20,426 nucleotides of DNA from Pleurobrachia bachei (lineage: Eukaryota > Ctenophora > Tentaculata > Cydippida > Pleurobrachiidae): contig AVPN01001640.1 in NCBI GenBank assembly GCA_000695325.1, positions 1 to 20,426 of the forward strand. Direction: 5' to 3'. Under the pieces are notes generated by a model. It saw nothing but the letters and a program-made list of their open reading frames with translations, did not search any database and was not told where the DNA came from. The position numbers were made by a program, and so were the translations under genes. This document shows positions 1-7,618 of the stretch, one piece after another; positions within the stretch are counted from its first letter, which is position 1, and the number at the start of each line of letters is the position of its first letter.

Positions 1-61
1 TATTTGTAAACCTTGTAAACCTTGTAAACCTTGTAAACCTTGTAAACCTATTTGTAAACCT
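1..61. repeat. Short tandem array of a 9-bp TTGTAAACC unit
   Basis: The window opens with about six units of TTGTAAACC, the outer ones altered to ATTTGTAAACC. The array is cut by the window edge, so its full length is unknown. It is not the common insect telomere unit TTAGG. Ordinary minisatellite is the simplest reading. Confidence 0.85.
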
Positions 62-589
62 AAAACCATTTTTGCCGCGCAGCGCGGCGGCGACATTTTC
101 GACCGCTGCCTATACGCGCGCGGCGAACTCAACGCCAAACATTTTCATTTTGTCCTTTTATATTTTTGCGTTGGAATGCGCTGCAATCCCCTCGTTTGCG
201 CTGCCGCGGCACCCCGCAAAAGGGCCGCGCCTGTAGCATATGCCAAATTTTTGCGCTGAAAAATTTTTTGCGCTCCTTTTGCGCTCCTCTCCGCTATTTG
301 TTTGACCTTAAGCCGTATGAAAAGCTCCATGTTAAAGCTTAAAAAATTTTTTGACAAGCTCATGTTCATAAGAAGTGGAAAAGAAACTAGTGTTATGCCC
401 AAGAACATCCAAATTATGTGAAAAAGTGAATTTCGATATCCATTTCATTTTATTATATTATTGTAACTGATCTGTTTAAGGAAGATTGATACCATGGTTG
501 CAGATTGTTCAGTTCCCATGAACTTTGGAAGGCAGTACCTTGATTTTGAAGGCCTATGCGATTTGGAATTTACGTGCAATAAAGGTGCA
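62..589. other. Unassigned stretch, no gene recognised
   Basis: The sequence switches from a GC-rich, CpG-rich part (about 70-240) to AT-rich DNA. An 87-codon minus-strand frame (145-408) has no recognisable domain and is probably chance. A TATA-like AATATAAAAGG lies on the minus strand near 155-165, only about 10 bases from an ATG that opens a 12-codon frame, so it is not convincing as a promoter. I see no RNA gene or transposon end here. Confidence 0.6.
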
Positions 590-1711
590 GTTGTTGTTGT
601 TGTTGTTGTTGAAAGCGGTTGGTGCATTTTGGGGCCTTTGTTAGGGGCCCACGGTTGACCATGGAAGGCTTCCCGGGTTTGGGATTAGCCACCGCTGGGG
701 GTTATAAGTGCACGTGAATGACTGGACTGAAGAACTTGGTTACCACCGGGATGTCGAGTTGCCGTGAGGCGTCTCGGTGGGTTTGTTGTGAGATGGGTGA
801 GGACCGGGGCTACCCCATGAGGTGAGGAGTGAGGGGGGGCGCCCCGGTATTTTTATTTTCAAGCTTTTTGGTTTCTTTTATGAATTCCAAGAATGTCTTT
901 GTTGCTTTTCCCCAGTTGCTGCGGATCGCAGTGAGGTGGTCCGTGTAGCTGACGCCTTCGAAGTTTATGTGTCGTTTCATCTGCATCGCTGGGCATCTGA
1001 TGATTATATGTTCTATCGTTTCTTCTTCCTCTTCACATAGCCGGCATATGTTTGTGGATATCTTACCTATCTTGTGTAGATAGTGATTTGTTGGAGCGTG
1101 ACCTGTGACTATCTGTGTTATCCAACTTCTAGCTGCCCTTTTTGCGATCATTGGTATGTTTGGTTTTTGCTTTTTGTATTTGTATACTTGGTAGGTTCCG
1201 TCTACTCCTATAATTGAGTTTACTTTGTCTGCATACATTTTCTTTGTGTGTTTTCCTCCGTTTTCTTCGAATAGTTGGATTGTGTTTTCTTTAGCCTTAT
1301 CCTTTAATAATCTTGAGACGTGGCTCATCGGTATTGGGCATTCTCTTTGGATGCCTACTGTTGTTCCTCTTTTTGCTAGTTCGTCTGCTATTTCGTTTCC
1401 TTCATATCCTATGTGGGCCTTTACCCATCTTACTCTGACTTCGTTACTTTTGGCTAGTGTATTTAGGCTTTCTATGCATTCTTTCACCGTTTTTTGTCTC
1501 ACGACTGTTTTGGTTAGAGCTTTTATGGCTGCCTGGCTGTCCACCCATATGTTTATTTCTTTTTGACTATGTTTTTTCTCTATCATTACTTTCACTGCTT
1601 CTGTGATGGCTGTTATTTCTGCTTGGAATACTGTCGCTGTGTCCGTTAGTTTATAGGATTTCCTGTCAGTTTCACTCCCTCTTTCTTTTATGTATACTCC
1701 ACTCCCTGTTT
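590..1711 (-). mobile_element. 5'-truncated LINE 3' fragment, same family as 2334-7594
   Basis: Positions 612-1711 match 2356-3455 at a constant offset of 1,744 bp. The 3' end (left) is a (CAA)n tail seen as GTT repeats at 590-611. By eye I found one base difference in the body, G/T in a GCTGCxGATC context near 925. Similarity ends abruptly at 1711, where the longer copy continues with the start of RNase H. No convincing target-site duplication is visible at the two ends. It is either an independent recent truncated insertion or a piece created by local rearrangement, because it lies only about 600 bp from its twin. Confidence 0.9.
810..1711 (-). pseudogene. LINE ORF2 C-terminal fragment (RNase H part plus CCHC knuckle)
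   Basis: This open minus-strand frame encodes the last roughly 300 residues of the LINE ORF2. It starts after the TDGS motif and runs through the RNase H residues (FQAE, WVDSQ, AHIGYEGNEIAD) to a Cys-Cys-His-Cys knuckle (ICRLC...EHIIIRCP) and the same terminal residues PHLMG. The stop is TAG at 810-812. It differs from the longer copy by one residue (AIRSNW here, AISSNW there). There is no start of its own and the catalytic RT is absent, so it is a truncated, non-functional copy despite its clean frame. Confidence 0.9.
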
Positions 1712-1797
1712 GATCTCGGACAAGGAGAGATTAATTGATTATTCAGAATAAAGAGATCTGAGCAAGAATTAAATAGGGAAGAAAATCGAAAAATACT

Positions 1798-1871
1798 GGG
1801 TTCGACCGGGAATTGAACCAGGGACCTCCAGAGAGGCGCGCTCGATGCTCTACCAACTGAGCTACCGAACC
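1798..1871 (-). tRNA. tRNA-like Pol III unit, left palindrome arm (likely pseudogene or SINE head)
   Basis: Mirror copy of the unit at 1895-1968 with the same folding and boxes. Its terminator-like T5 run (A5 on the plus strand) is at 1789-1793. The two units are divergent, with 5' ends about 23 bp apart. The anticodon arm is poor, so a functional tRNA is doubtful. Confidence 0.5.
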
Positions 1872-1894
1872 CCTGTACAGAACCCCTGTACAGG

Positions 1895-1968
1895 GGTTCG
1901 GTAGCTCAGTTGGTAGAGCATCGAGCGCGCCTCTCTGGAGGTCCCTGGTTCAATTCCCGGTCGAACCC
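1895..1968 (+). tRNA. tRNA-like Pol III unit, right palindrome arm (likely pseudogene or SINE head)
   Basis: The acceptor stem GGTTCGG pairs with TCGAACC (last pair G-T). The D arm is GCTC/GAGC, the A box is TAGCTCAGTTGG and the B box is GGTTCAATTCC. The T stem CCTGG/CCCGG has one mismatch. The anticodon arm is weak: only three good pairs (GAG/CTC), a loop CGCGCCT without the universal T33, and a variable loop one base long. A T5 run at 1973-1977 is a plausible Pol III terminator. The promoter and terminator look intact, but I cannot assign an isotype (CGC would sit in the anticodon place). A tRNA-derived SINE head or tRNA pseudogene fits better than a decoding tRNA. Confidence 0.5.
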
Positions 1969-2030
1969 AGTATTTTTCGATTTTCTTCCCTATTTAATTC
2001 TTGCTCAGATCTCTTTATTCTGAATAATCA

Positions 2031-2333
2031 GTCTCTACTGTCACCTATTATAGAAGTCCCTCCTGAGATGTAGCTTCATTTCCAGTGCGTCTATTGAATA
2101 ACTAGCTGCCCGTGCGGGAGGGAGTTATGTACTATATAACTAAACTATATATGTATTCTCTGTGGACTGTGTCAACGAAAACCCTCTCACATCCCCGGCG
2201 AGGCCGCAATGCACCAAACTCACCTCAATCCTATTAATTAATAATATACTACTATATAACCCACTACTATATAACCCACTGTGAAAGACGTACTGTATGT
2301 TTAATGTAGTTTAATGTAGACATAGAGGCCGGT
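2031..2333. other. AT-rich spacer with short tandem duplications
   Basis: No gene seen. It contains a two-fold 15-bp repeat (ACTACTATATAACCC, about 2248-2277) and a two-fold TTAATGTAG unit (2301-2319). The motif ACTAGCTGCCCGTGCGGG near 2100 resembles ends of dispersed insect repeats that I know only loosely, so I do not name a family. The last seven bases, 2327-2333 (GGCCGGT), may be the left copy of the LINE target-site duplication. Confidence 0.6.
2327..2333 (+). repeat. Possible LINE target-site duplication, left copy (GGCCGGT)
   Basis: GGCCGGT directly precedes the (GTT)n tail and recurs at 7595-7601 directly after the truncated 5' end, in the same orientation. A shared eighth base T is ambiguous with the tail. 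The caveat is that the related copy near 12332-12338 also carries this heptamer, so the right copy may be element sequence. Confidence 0.4.
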
Positions 2334-2553
2334 TTGTTGTTGTTGTTTGTTGTTGAAAGCGGTTGGTGCATTTTGGGGCCTTTGTTAGGGGCCCACGGTT
2401 GACCATGGAAGGCTTCCCGGGTTTGGGATTAGCCACCGCTGGGGGTTATAAGTGCACGTGAATGACTGGACTGAAGAACTTGGTTACCACCGGGATGTCG
2501 AGTTGCCGTGAGGCGTCTCGGTGGGTTTGTTGTGAGATGGGTGAGGACCGGGG

Positions 2554-5500
2554 CTACCCCATGAGGTGAGGAGTGAGGGGGGGCGCCCCGGTATTTTTAT
2601 TTTCAAGCTTTTTGGTTTCTTTTATGAATTCCAAGAATGTCTTTGTTGCTTTTCCCCAGTTGCTGCTGATCGCAGTGAGGTGGTCCGTGTAGCTGACGCC
2701 TTCGAAGTTTATGTGTCGTTTCATCTGCATCGCTGGGCATCTGATGATTATATGTTCTATCGTTTCTTCTTCCTCTTCACATAGCCGGCATATGTTTGTG
2801 GATATCTTACCTATCTTGTGTAGATAGTGATTTGTTGGAGCGTGACCTGTGACTATCTGTGTTATCCAACTTCTAGCTGCCCTTTTTGCGATCATTGGTA
2901 TGTTTGGTTTTTGCTTTTTGTATTTGTATACTTGGTAGGTTCCGTCTACTCCTATAATTGAGTTTACTTTGTCTGCATACATTTTCTTTGTGTGTTTTCC
3001 TCCGTTTTCTTCGAATAGTTGGATTGTGTTTTCTTTAGCCTTATCCTTTAATAATCTTGAGACGTGGCTCATCGGTATTGGGCATTCTCTTTGGATGCCT
3101 ACTGTTGTTCCTCTTTTTGCTAGTTCGTCTGCTATTTCGTTTCCTTCATATCCTATGTGGGCCTTTACCCATCTTACTCTGACTTCGTTACTTTTGGCTA
3201 GTGTATTTAGGCTTTCTATGCATTCTTTCACCGTTTTTTGTCTCACGACTGTTTTGGTTAGAGCTTTTATGGCTGCCTGGCTGTCCACCCATATGTTTAT
3301 TTCTTTTTGACTATGTTTTTTCTCTATCATTACTTTCACTGCTTCTGTGATGGCTGTTATTTCTGCTTGGAATACTGTCGCTGTGTCCGTTAGTTTATAG
3401 GATTTCCTGTCAGTTTCACTCCCTCTTTCTTTTATGTATACTCCACTCCCTGTTTCTCCCTTTTCGTTTTTTGATCCGTCTGTGTAGCATTGTATTGGTG
3501 TGTTCTTTTCCATTTCGTTTTCTGCTTCTTTTGTGTATTCGGTTGAGTCATCAGGTACATGTGTGGTGAATGCGGTGTTTAGGTTCAATGTCGGTATGGT
3601 TGTGTCTATTTGTTTGTGACCTATGTACCGTCTAATGCTGACGTCCGCATCCGTGTGTCCTTTGTGTTTCGGTAGTTCTTTGGTCCATTGGCCCTCGTTT
3701 TTCAGTTTGGTGATGGTTTTTGCCGCTGTCGCTTTTAGGTGTTCAACTATGTCGATTGAGTCTGTGAGTAAGTTTAGGTCCGCTGTTGCTGTCGTAGATA
3801 GTGCTCCTGTTACCATTCTTAGTGCCTTCCCTTGGACGCTTCTCAGTTTGCTAGCTATTTTTTTATTTTGTAGCGCCGTGTTTGTGATTTCTATCCCGTA
3901 TTCTAGGATCGGTCTAACCACTGCTGTGTATATCCATTCTGCTATTTTGGGTTCGATCCCCCACTGTTTTCCAACTGCTGCTCTGGTTCGGCCTAGGGCT
4001 TGTTTTGCTTTTCTTATTGCTTGATCAAAATGTGTCCCAAAGTTTAGTTTCCTGTCCAGTGTTACCCCTAGTAGTCTGGCATGGTCACTGGTATTTATTG
4101 TTGTTCCTTCTATTGTGATGGTTGGGTTGTGGACCGTCCTTCCTCTTGAGAATAGCACGAGTACTGTTTTATTTGCGCTGAGTGTAAGTCCTTGAGATTT
4201 GCACCATCTGTTTATGTGTGTGGCTGTTTTCTGCATCCTTTGTTTCATTATTTTTATGTCTTTTCCCTCCGTGAGACAACATAGGTCATCTGCAAATCCG
4301 TTTACTAGGGCTGGTATGTCCTTTGGTCCCTTCTTTAATACTTCGTCTATTACCATGAGCCATAGAATTGGTGAGAGTACTCCACCCTGGGGGCATCCTC
4401 TCTTGATTCTGATTGTGCGTGACTCCCCTCCAAATTCTGCTGTGAGTTTTCGGTTTCTTAACCAGTTTGATATCCAATTTTTCGTTGGTTCGTCTATGTT
4501 AAACTTTGTCATGGCTCCGTCGATGGCCTTGTAACTAACATTGTCGAAAGCGCCTTGTATGTCCAGGAACATTGCTAGAACCATTCCCTTTGATGCTAGC
4601 CGTTTCTCTATTTTGTGTACACATTTATGTAGAGCAGTTACGACTGATTGCCCTTTTCTGAAGCCGTGTTGTTTAGTGGAGATGTTTTTGTAGATGTTAC
4701 ACGTTGTTTCTAGGTGCCATAGAACTAGTTTCTCGTATAGTTTTAGTATTGTGGGCGACAGTGTGATGGTCCTGTAGGATTTGGCGCTCTGGTAGCATTC
4801 TTTGCCAGGTTTGGGGAGGAAGATGCCTTTTGCGTATGTCCAGTTAGTTGGTGGAGTTTGGAGTCTATGGGAGGCTTTGAAGATGTTCGAGATTGGTTTG
4901 GTGAGTATTTCTGCACCTTCTTTGAGCATTCCGTTGGTTACTCCGTCAGGGCCCGGTGCCTTGTGTGGGTGTAATGCGTTTATGGCCCTCTTGATTCTAT
5001 CTTCCCCGAAGGTGTTTACTTCCTGGCCACCGCTTGACTTACTATATTTTAGGGTTGGTGCTTCCTTTACGTGGGCATCTATACCGAAGTGGTGGTCTAG
5101 TAGGTTTTTTAGTGATTCTGCTGGGGTGGTTGCCGTTTTATTTTCGCAGTTCCTTATTGTTCCAGCTTGAATGTTGGATTGGCCGGTTAGTTTAAGGATC
5201 TTGTTTAGTTTGGCTGCTTGGTGAGTGCCTTTTATGCTTCCCGTGAAGTCTGCCCATGATCTCTTCTGGGCGTTCTCTGCTATTTTTTCGTACTCGTCAT
5301 TTGCTGTGATGAGTTTCCTGTCTATTTTTACAGTGTTCTTCCTATTTTTCCTCTTATTTAGAAGCTTGATTATTTTGTTTTTGGCGTTGACCACCTCATC
5401 TGTTTGCCATAGCAGTTTGATTGGTTTCCCGCTAAAGTACGTTAATGGGCAGGCTATTTTCCAGCATCTTATTATCTCTTTATGTAGTCGATATGATGCA

Positions 5501-6414
5501 ACATTTAACTCGTTATAAGTTCTGATTTCTGATTTTTCTATCTCTTTCAGAATTTTTGATTTACCGAGCTCTTCTTTGAATTTTTCCCAGTCGGTGTTTC
5601 GCTCTATTCTCTTCCTCTTAATTGTTTTTGCTTCTTTTACTGTGAATCTTATGTATCTGTGGTCTGAGTTTGAGGCCTCGTCTGTGACTCTCCATTCTTT
5701 GATATCGTGGGACATGTCCCTGTTGGCTAGGGTGATGTCAATAATTGAGTTGTGCCCTCTTGAGTTTACAAAGGTTGGTTTTTGGCCTCTGTTTATCCAT
5801 TGCAGGTTGTTTCCGTTTATGTTTTCCACTAAGGTTTCGCCTCTCTTGTCTGTCTTCTTGTCTCCCCAGCTTCTGTGGTGTGCATTAGTGTCTGTACCAA
5901 TTACTAGTTTTGCCTTCAGTTTGACCGCTCTCTCGGTAAGTTCCTTTATGAGACTCGCATTTATGGGTTTCGTTTGGTCCATGTAGATGCTGCTGAGAAT
6001 TGTACTTGTTTTTTCGTTTTTTAACAGGATTGTGCACGAGTCTCTGTCGTTTCCTATGTCCATTTTCCACGCTCTATCGGTCATCTGTTTGGGTATAGCA
6101 ATTGCTGCGCGGGGCATTTCATCATAGCTTTGGAAGGTGGCCATCTCTTTGTGGATGCTTACTACCTTTTTATTTGTTTGGGCATATGGTTCTTGCATTA
6201 GTATTATGGGGTTTTCATTTCCCACTATGTTTGTTCCTAGCATCTTCATCGCTTGGCGCTTCTTTTGCAGGTTGCATTGGATTATGTTTAGGTCTCCACG
6301 ATGCGTCGTTTTTGTGTCATTTGTTGTATCTTCGTCGTCGGTTTGAGTTTCCTCCGTCGGCTGACTTTCAAATGGTGTGAGTGCACTATGCGTTGGATCC
6401 TTGCGGGGTTTCAT
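2554..6414 (-). CDS. LINE ORF2: endonuclease-reverse transcriptase-RNase H, 1286 aa
   Basis: The protein would nick target DNA and prime reverse transcription of its own RNA. Residues 42-258 form an APE-type endonuclease: N48, QEP with E75, GTDTNAHH with D175 and N177, D226, and SDH with D251/H252. RT spans roughly 475-760: KAPGPDG at 485-491, FLDIQGAFD with D618, GCPQGGVLSP at 673-682, and FADD with D709/D710. RNase H spans about 975-1100 with D979 (TDGS), E1018, D1044, H1086 and D1096. A C-terminal CX2CX8HX4C knuckle uses C1209, C1212, H1221 and C1226. All catalytic residues are present and no stop interrupts it, so it looks competent. The ATG at 6414 lies 30 bp past the stop of the upstream frame, in a different frame; a TAG just upstream limits extension. 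The TAG stop at 2554-2556 begins a short 3' UTR. Confidence 0.95.
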   Translation of the reverse strand: MKPRKDPTHSALTPFESQPTEETQTDDEDTTNDTKTTHRGDLNIIQCNLQKKRQAMKMLGTNIVGNENPIILMQEPYAQTNKKVVSIHKEMATFQSYDEMPRAAIAIPKQMTDRAWKMDIGNDRDSCTILLKNEKTSTILSSIYMDQTKPINASLIKELTERAVKLKAKLVIGTDTNAHHRSWGDKKTDKRGETLVENINGNNLQWINRGQKPTFVNSRGHNSIIDITLANRDMSHDIKEWRVTDEASNSDHRYIRFTVKEAKTIKRKRIERNTDWEKFKEELGKSKILKEIEKSEIRTYNELNVASYRLHKEIIRCWKIACPLTYFSGKPIKLLWQTDEVVNAKNKIIKLLNKRKNRKNTVKIDRKLITANDEYEKIAENAQKRSWADFTGSIKGTHQAAKLNKILKLTGQSNIQAGTIRNCENKTATTPAESLKNLLDHHFGIDAHVKEAPTLKYSKSSGGQEVNTFGEDRIKRAINALHPHKAPGPDGVTNGMLKEGAEILTKPISNIFKASHRLQTPPTNWTYAKGIFLPKPGKECYQSAKSYRTITLSPTILKLYEKLVLWHLETTCNIYKNISTKQHGFRKGQSVVTALHKCVHKIEKRLASKGMVLAMFLDIQGAFDNVSYKAIDGAMTKFNIDEPTKNWISNWLRNRKLTAEFGGESRTIRIKRGCPQGGVLSPILWLMVIDEVLKKGPKDIPALVNGFADDLCCLTEGKDIKIMKQRMQKTATHINRWCKSQGLTLSANKTVLVLFSRGRTVHNPTITIEGTTINTSDHARLLGVTLDRKLNFGTHFDQAIRKAKQALGRTRAAVGKQWGIEPKIAEWIYTAVVRPILEYGIEITNTALQNKKIASKLRSVQGKALRMVTGALSTTATADLNLLTDSIDIVEHLKATAAKTITKLKNEGQWTKELPKHKGHTDADVSIRRYIGHKQIDTTIPTLNLNTAFTTHVPDDSTEYTKEAENEMEKNTPIQCYTDGSKNEKGETGSGVYIKERGSETDRKSYKLTDTATVFQAEITAITEAVKVMIEKKHSQKEINIWVDSQAAIKALTKTVVRQKTVKECIESLNTLAKSNEVRVRWVKAHIGYEGNEIADELAKRGTTVGIQRECPIPMSHVSRLLKDKAKENTIQLFEENGGKHTKKMYADKVNSIIGVDGTYQVYKYKKQKPNIPMIAKRAARSWITQIVTGHAPTNHYLHKIGKISTNICRLCEEEEETIEHIIIRCPAMQMKRHINFEGVSYTDHLTAISSNWGKATKTFLEFIKETKKLENKNTGAPPLTPHLMG

Positions 6415-6446
6415 GAAGTCCTTTATACTTCTCTGGGTTTTCCTCT

Positions 6447-6890
6447 TTACTTCAGGGTTCTAGGTTCTCTTTTAGCTACTTCTTGGTTACCGGGTTGGTA
6501 TGGAGTGCACGAGGGGTCTCTCGTTTGATTTGTGTCTTCTGGTTGTGCAGATGTCTCACCAACGGTTTTGATCTCGCTGGTCGCTAAGCAGCCTACTGTT
6601 ATACATTTGGTTTTTGTGCGACCCTTGTGTTTGGTATTTTTGATGGATATTCGTGTTTGAGTTGGGTGGTTTTGAGTTATTGACTTAGGGATACCTGCTG
6701 TGGGTGGTCTGGGTTGTTGGGGTTGTGGTGGTATGAGTCTTGGTTTCATGATTTCAGGGGTTGTGTCTAGTTTATCCATTAAATTGTTTCCTGCTTCCTT
6801 CCCGTTTCCGGGCACTATCCCATAATTGGGCACCATCCCTTTACAGGGCTTCTTCCCGTGACCGGGCACCATCCCATAATTGGGCACCAT
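6447..6890 (-). CDS. LINE upstream frame with GMVPNY hexapeptide repeats, 147 aa
   Basis: The frame begins with six-residue repeats (GMVPNY, GMVPGH, GKKPCK, GMVPNY, GIVPGN), followed by a Pro/Gln-rich segment (IPPQPQQPRPPTAGIPK), a basic patch (KNTKHKGRTKTK) and a polar tail. No known domain is recognised. The first ATG is at 6890, but the same frame stays stop-free up to 7274 (about 275 codons), with no upstream ATG that I could find, so the true start may be non-ATG or supplied by splicing. It stops at TAA (AAGTAA, 6447-6449) just before ORF2. In the partial copy at 11091-11630 this junction reads AAGGAAAAG, and the frame continues directly into the ORF2 N-terminal residues. The ancestral state may therefore be a fused N-terminal extension of ORF2. 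Confidence 0.65.
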   Translation of the reverse strand: MVPNYGMVPGHGKKPCKGMVPNYGIVPGNGKEAGNNLMDKLDTTPEIMKPRLIPPQPQQPRPPTAGIPKSITQNHPTQTRISIKNTKHKGRTKTKCITVGCLATSEIKTVGETSAQPEDTNQTRDPSCTPYQPGNQEVAKREPRTLK

Positions 6891-6930
6891 CCCATTTTTG
6901 GGCGGATCCTCAGCTTTCGCTTCGGGCGGG
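6797..6930 (-). repeat. Hexapeptide/mini-hairpin array A, six 18-bp units
   Basis: On the plus strand there are six CCC-N5/6-GGG mini-hairpins at about 18-bp spacing, separated by CACCAT-like spacers. A conserved flank follows, GGCGGATCCTCAGC and then GCTTCGGGC. On the minus strand each unit is exactly six codons (GMVPxx), so the period preserves the reading frame. Sister arrays lie at 10676-10807 (diverged), 11537-11670 and 16151-16284. Confidence 0.85.
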
Positions 6931-7389
6931 GGTGTCCTTTCGGACGGGGATTGGGTGTAAAGATGCAGAGGTTTAGCTGGGGGTAGTAAAGCGGGGCAGA
7001 GTAAAGAGAAAAGGGAGGGAGTTAGAAAGAGCTTCCTACGTGTACCCCTTGAGCTATAGCTGCATCCTGTGCGGAGATGCCACTGCGCGTTGCCGTCGCG
7101 AACGGTCTCTGCGCTAGATTCACGCGCGATGAAAGAGGAGGAGCTAAACGCTGCCCTTAAGGGTCGCGCGGCTGGGGATTTGCGCGTGACATTGTTTCGC
7201 GCGTTCCGTACACCGCCGGAGTCCTGGCCCCGGAAGTTGGCCGCCCAGGGGTTTCCTCGTGCTTTCCCCTTACCTTACCTTGTGTGAGATAATTTCCTTT
7301 TCCCACCATACCTCCTCGCCGTTCAAATTTAAAAAAACACTTTTATAAAAAGAAATTGTAAGAATTTTAAAAACACCAAGGAATCACAA
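6931..7389 (-). other. GC-rich LINE inter-ORF region with open frame and AT-rich leader
   Basis: Positions 6931-7274 are CpG-rich and stop-free in the frame of the hexapeptide ORF. From 7275 to 7389 the sequence is AT-rich and separates that frame from the upstream ORF tail. The 72-codon plus-strand frame at 7069-7287 is probably a shadow. The same block recurs at 11671-12126 and 16285-16743, with a three-base A-run difference in the first of these. Confidence 0.6.
7338..7347 (-). promoter_or_regulatory. TATA-box-like TATAAAAGTG
   Basis: On the minus strand TATAAAAGTG lies between the ORF tail stop (7390) and the GC-rich block, about 65 bp upstream of the stop-free frame. A symmetric TATAAAAAG exists on the plus strand, so direction is ambiguous. 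It could be an internal LINE promoter or chance in AT-rich DNA. Confidence 0.25.
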
Positions 7390-7594
7390 CTAATGTTTCA
7401 TCACCTCGTCCTCACCGGATTTCCTTTTCTTCCTGGGTGTTTGGAATTCATCCTCAGTTTCGACGTTATCAGCTGGGGGACCCCTTATGTCTGCTGGCGG
7501 AGGTAGTTCTTTTTCACTTGGCTGCTCCTCGTCGGATGATTCCTCAGTTGGTGGGTCTGGTAGTTTCTTGTTGTTTAAGGGTCCGGGAGGCGGG
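7390..7594 (-). pseudogene. C-terminal tail of a LINE ORF1-like protein, 5'-truncated
   Basis: A minus-strand frame encodes a Pro-rich, acidic tail: PPPPGPLNNKK, DPPTEESSDEEQPSEKE, PPPADIRGPPAD, then PRKKRKSGEDE (NLS-like) and a C-terminal MKH before TAG at 7390-7392. The upstream part is lost at the element's 5' truncation, where the satellite flank begins. A longer version in the chimera at 12127-15768 shows a Gln/Met-rich segment before it. Position upstream of ORF2 and composition suggest an ORF1, but no zinc knuckle or RRM is visible in the surviving piece, so ORF1 is an inference. It differs from the longer version by E versus A after PSEK, a two-base change. Confidence 0.6.
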
Positions 7595-7601
7595 GGCCGG
7601 T
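7595..7601 (+). repeat. Possible LINE target-site duplication, right copy (GGCCGGT)
   Basis: Same heptamer and orientation as 2327-2333, placed exactly where similarity to the partial copy at 12338 stops. It is either a target-site duplication with microhomology at the truncated 5' end, or element sequence matched by chance. Confidence 0.4.
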
Positions 7602-7618
7602 TAGGAACCGAACGTTTA

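Larger units (their letters stand above)
1736..2030. repeat. Palindrome with two 145-bp arms and a 5-nt loop
   Basis: The left arm 1736-1880 is the exact reverse complement of the right arm 1886-2030, as far as I could check by eye; the loop is 1881-1885 (AACCC). Each arm carries one tRNA-like Pol III unit followed by a T5 run and a short AT-rich tail. Weak similarity continues just outside (GAGAGATTAATTG on the left against CTCTAC on the right). The palindrome lies between two nearly identical LINE 3' ends in direct orientation. It could be a fold-back duplication of a tRNA-derived SINE or tRNA gene, or an inverted-repeat sequencing or cloning artefact. Confidence 0.95.
2334..7594 (-). mobile_element. 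Non-LTR retrotransposon (I-superfamily, R1/LOA-like), longest copy in the window
   Basis: Read on the minus strand, the element runs from a Pro/Gln-rich ORF tail (7594-7390) through a GC-rich region and a hexapeptide-repeat frame to ORF2, then a 220-bp 3' UTR ending in a (CAA)n tail at 2334-2355. Endonuclease, RT, RNase H and a CCHC knuckle in one ORF2 place it in the I superfamily; R1, LOA or Outcast-like is my best guess from motif style. The 5' end looks truncated: the related partial copy at 11138-12502 continues beyond this point with more ORF. GGCCGGT flanks both ends. ORF2 is uninterrupted, so this is a young copy. Its right-hand part (3149-7594) is duplicated at 12503-16948. Confidence 0.85.

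Noticed and set aside
1-61. Telomeric repeat
   Set aside because: TTGTAAACC does not match TTAGG or related telomere units and the array is only about six units long.
1895-1968. Functional tRNA-Ala(CGC)
   Set aside because: The anticodon loop lacks T33, the anticodon stem is broken and the variable loop is too long, so the isotype call is not supportable.
2566-6528. Plus-strand frames of 69-136 codons opposite LINE ORF2 (and the same opposite 12977-15882)
   Set aside because: They are antisense shadows of the ORF2 reading frame with no conserved motifs.
7069-7287. 72-codon plus-strand frame in the GC-rich block (also 11809-12027 and 16423-16641)
   Set aside because: It lies inside a repeated LINE block, has no recognisable domain and is only as long as expected in GC-rich DNA.
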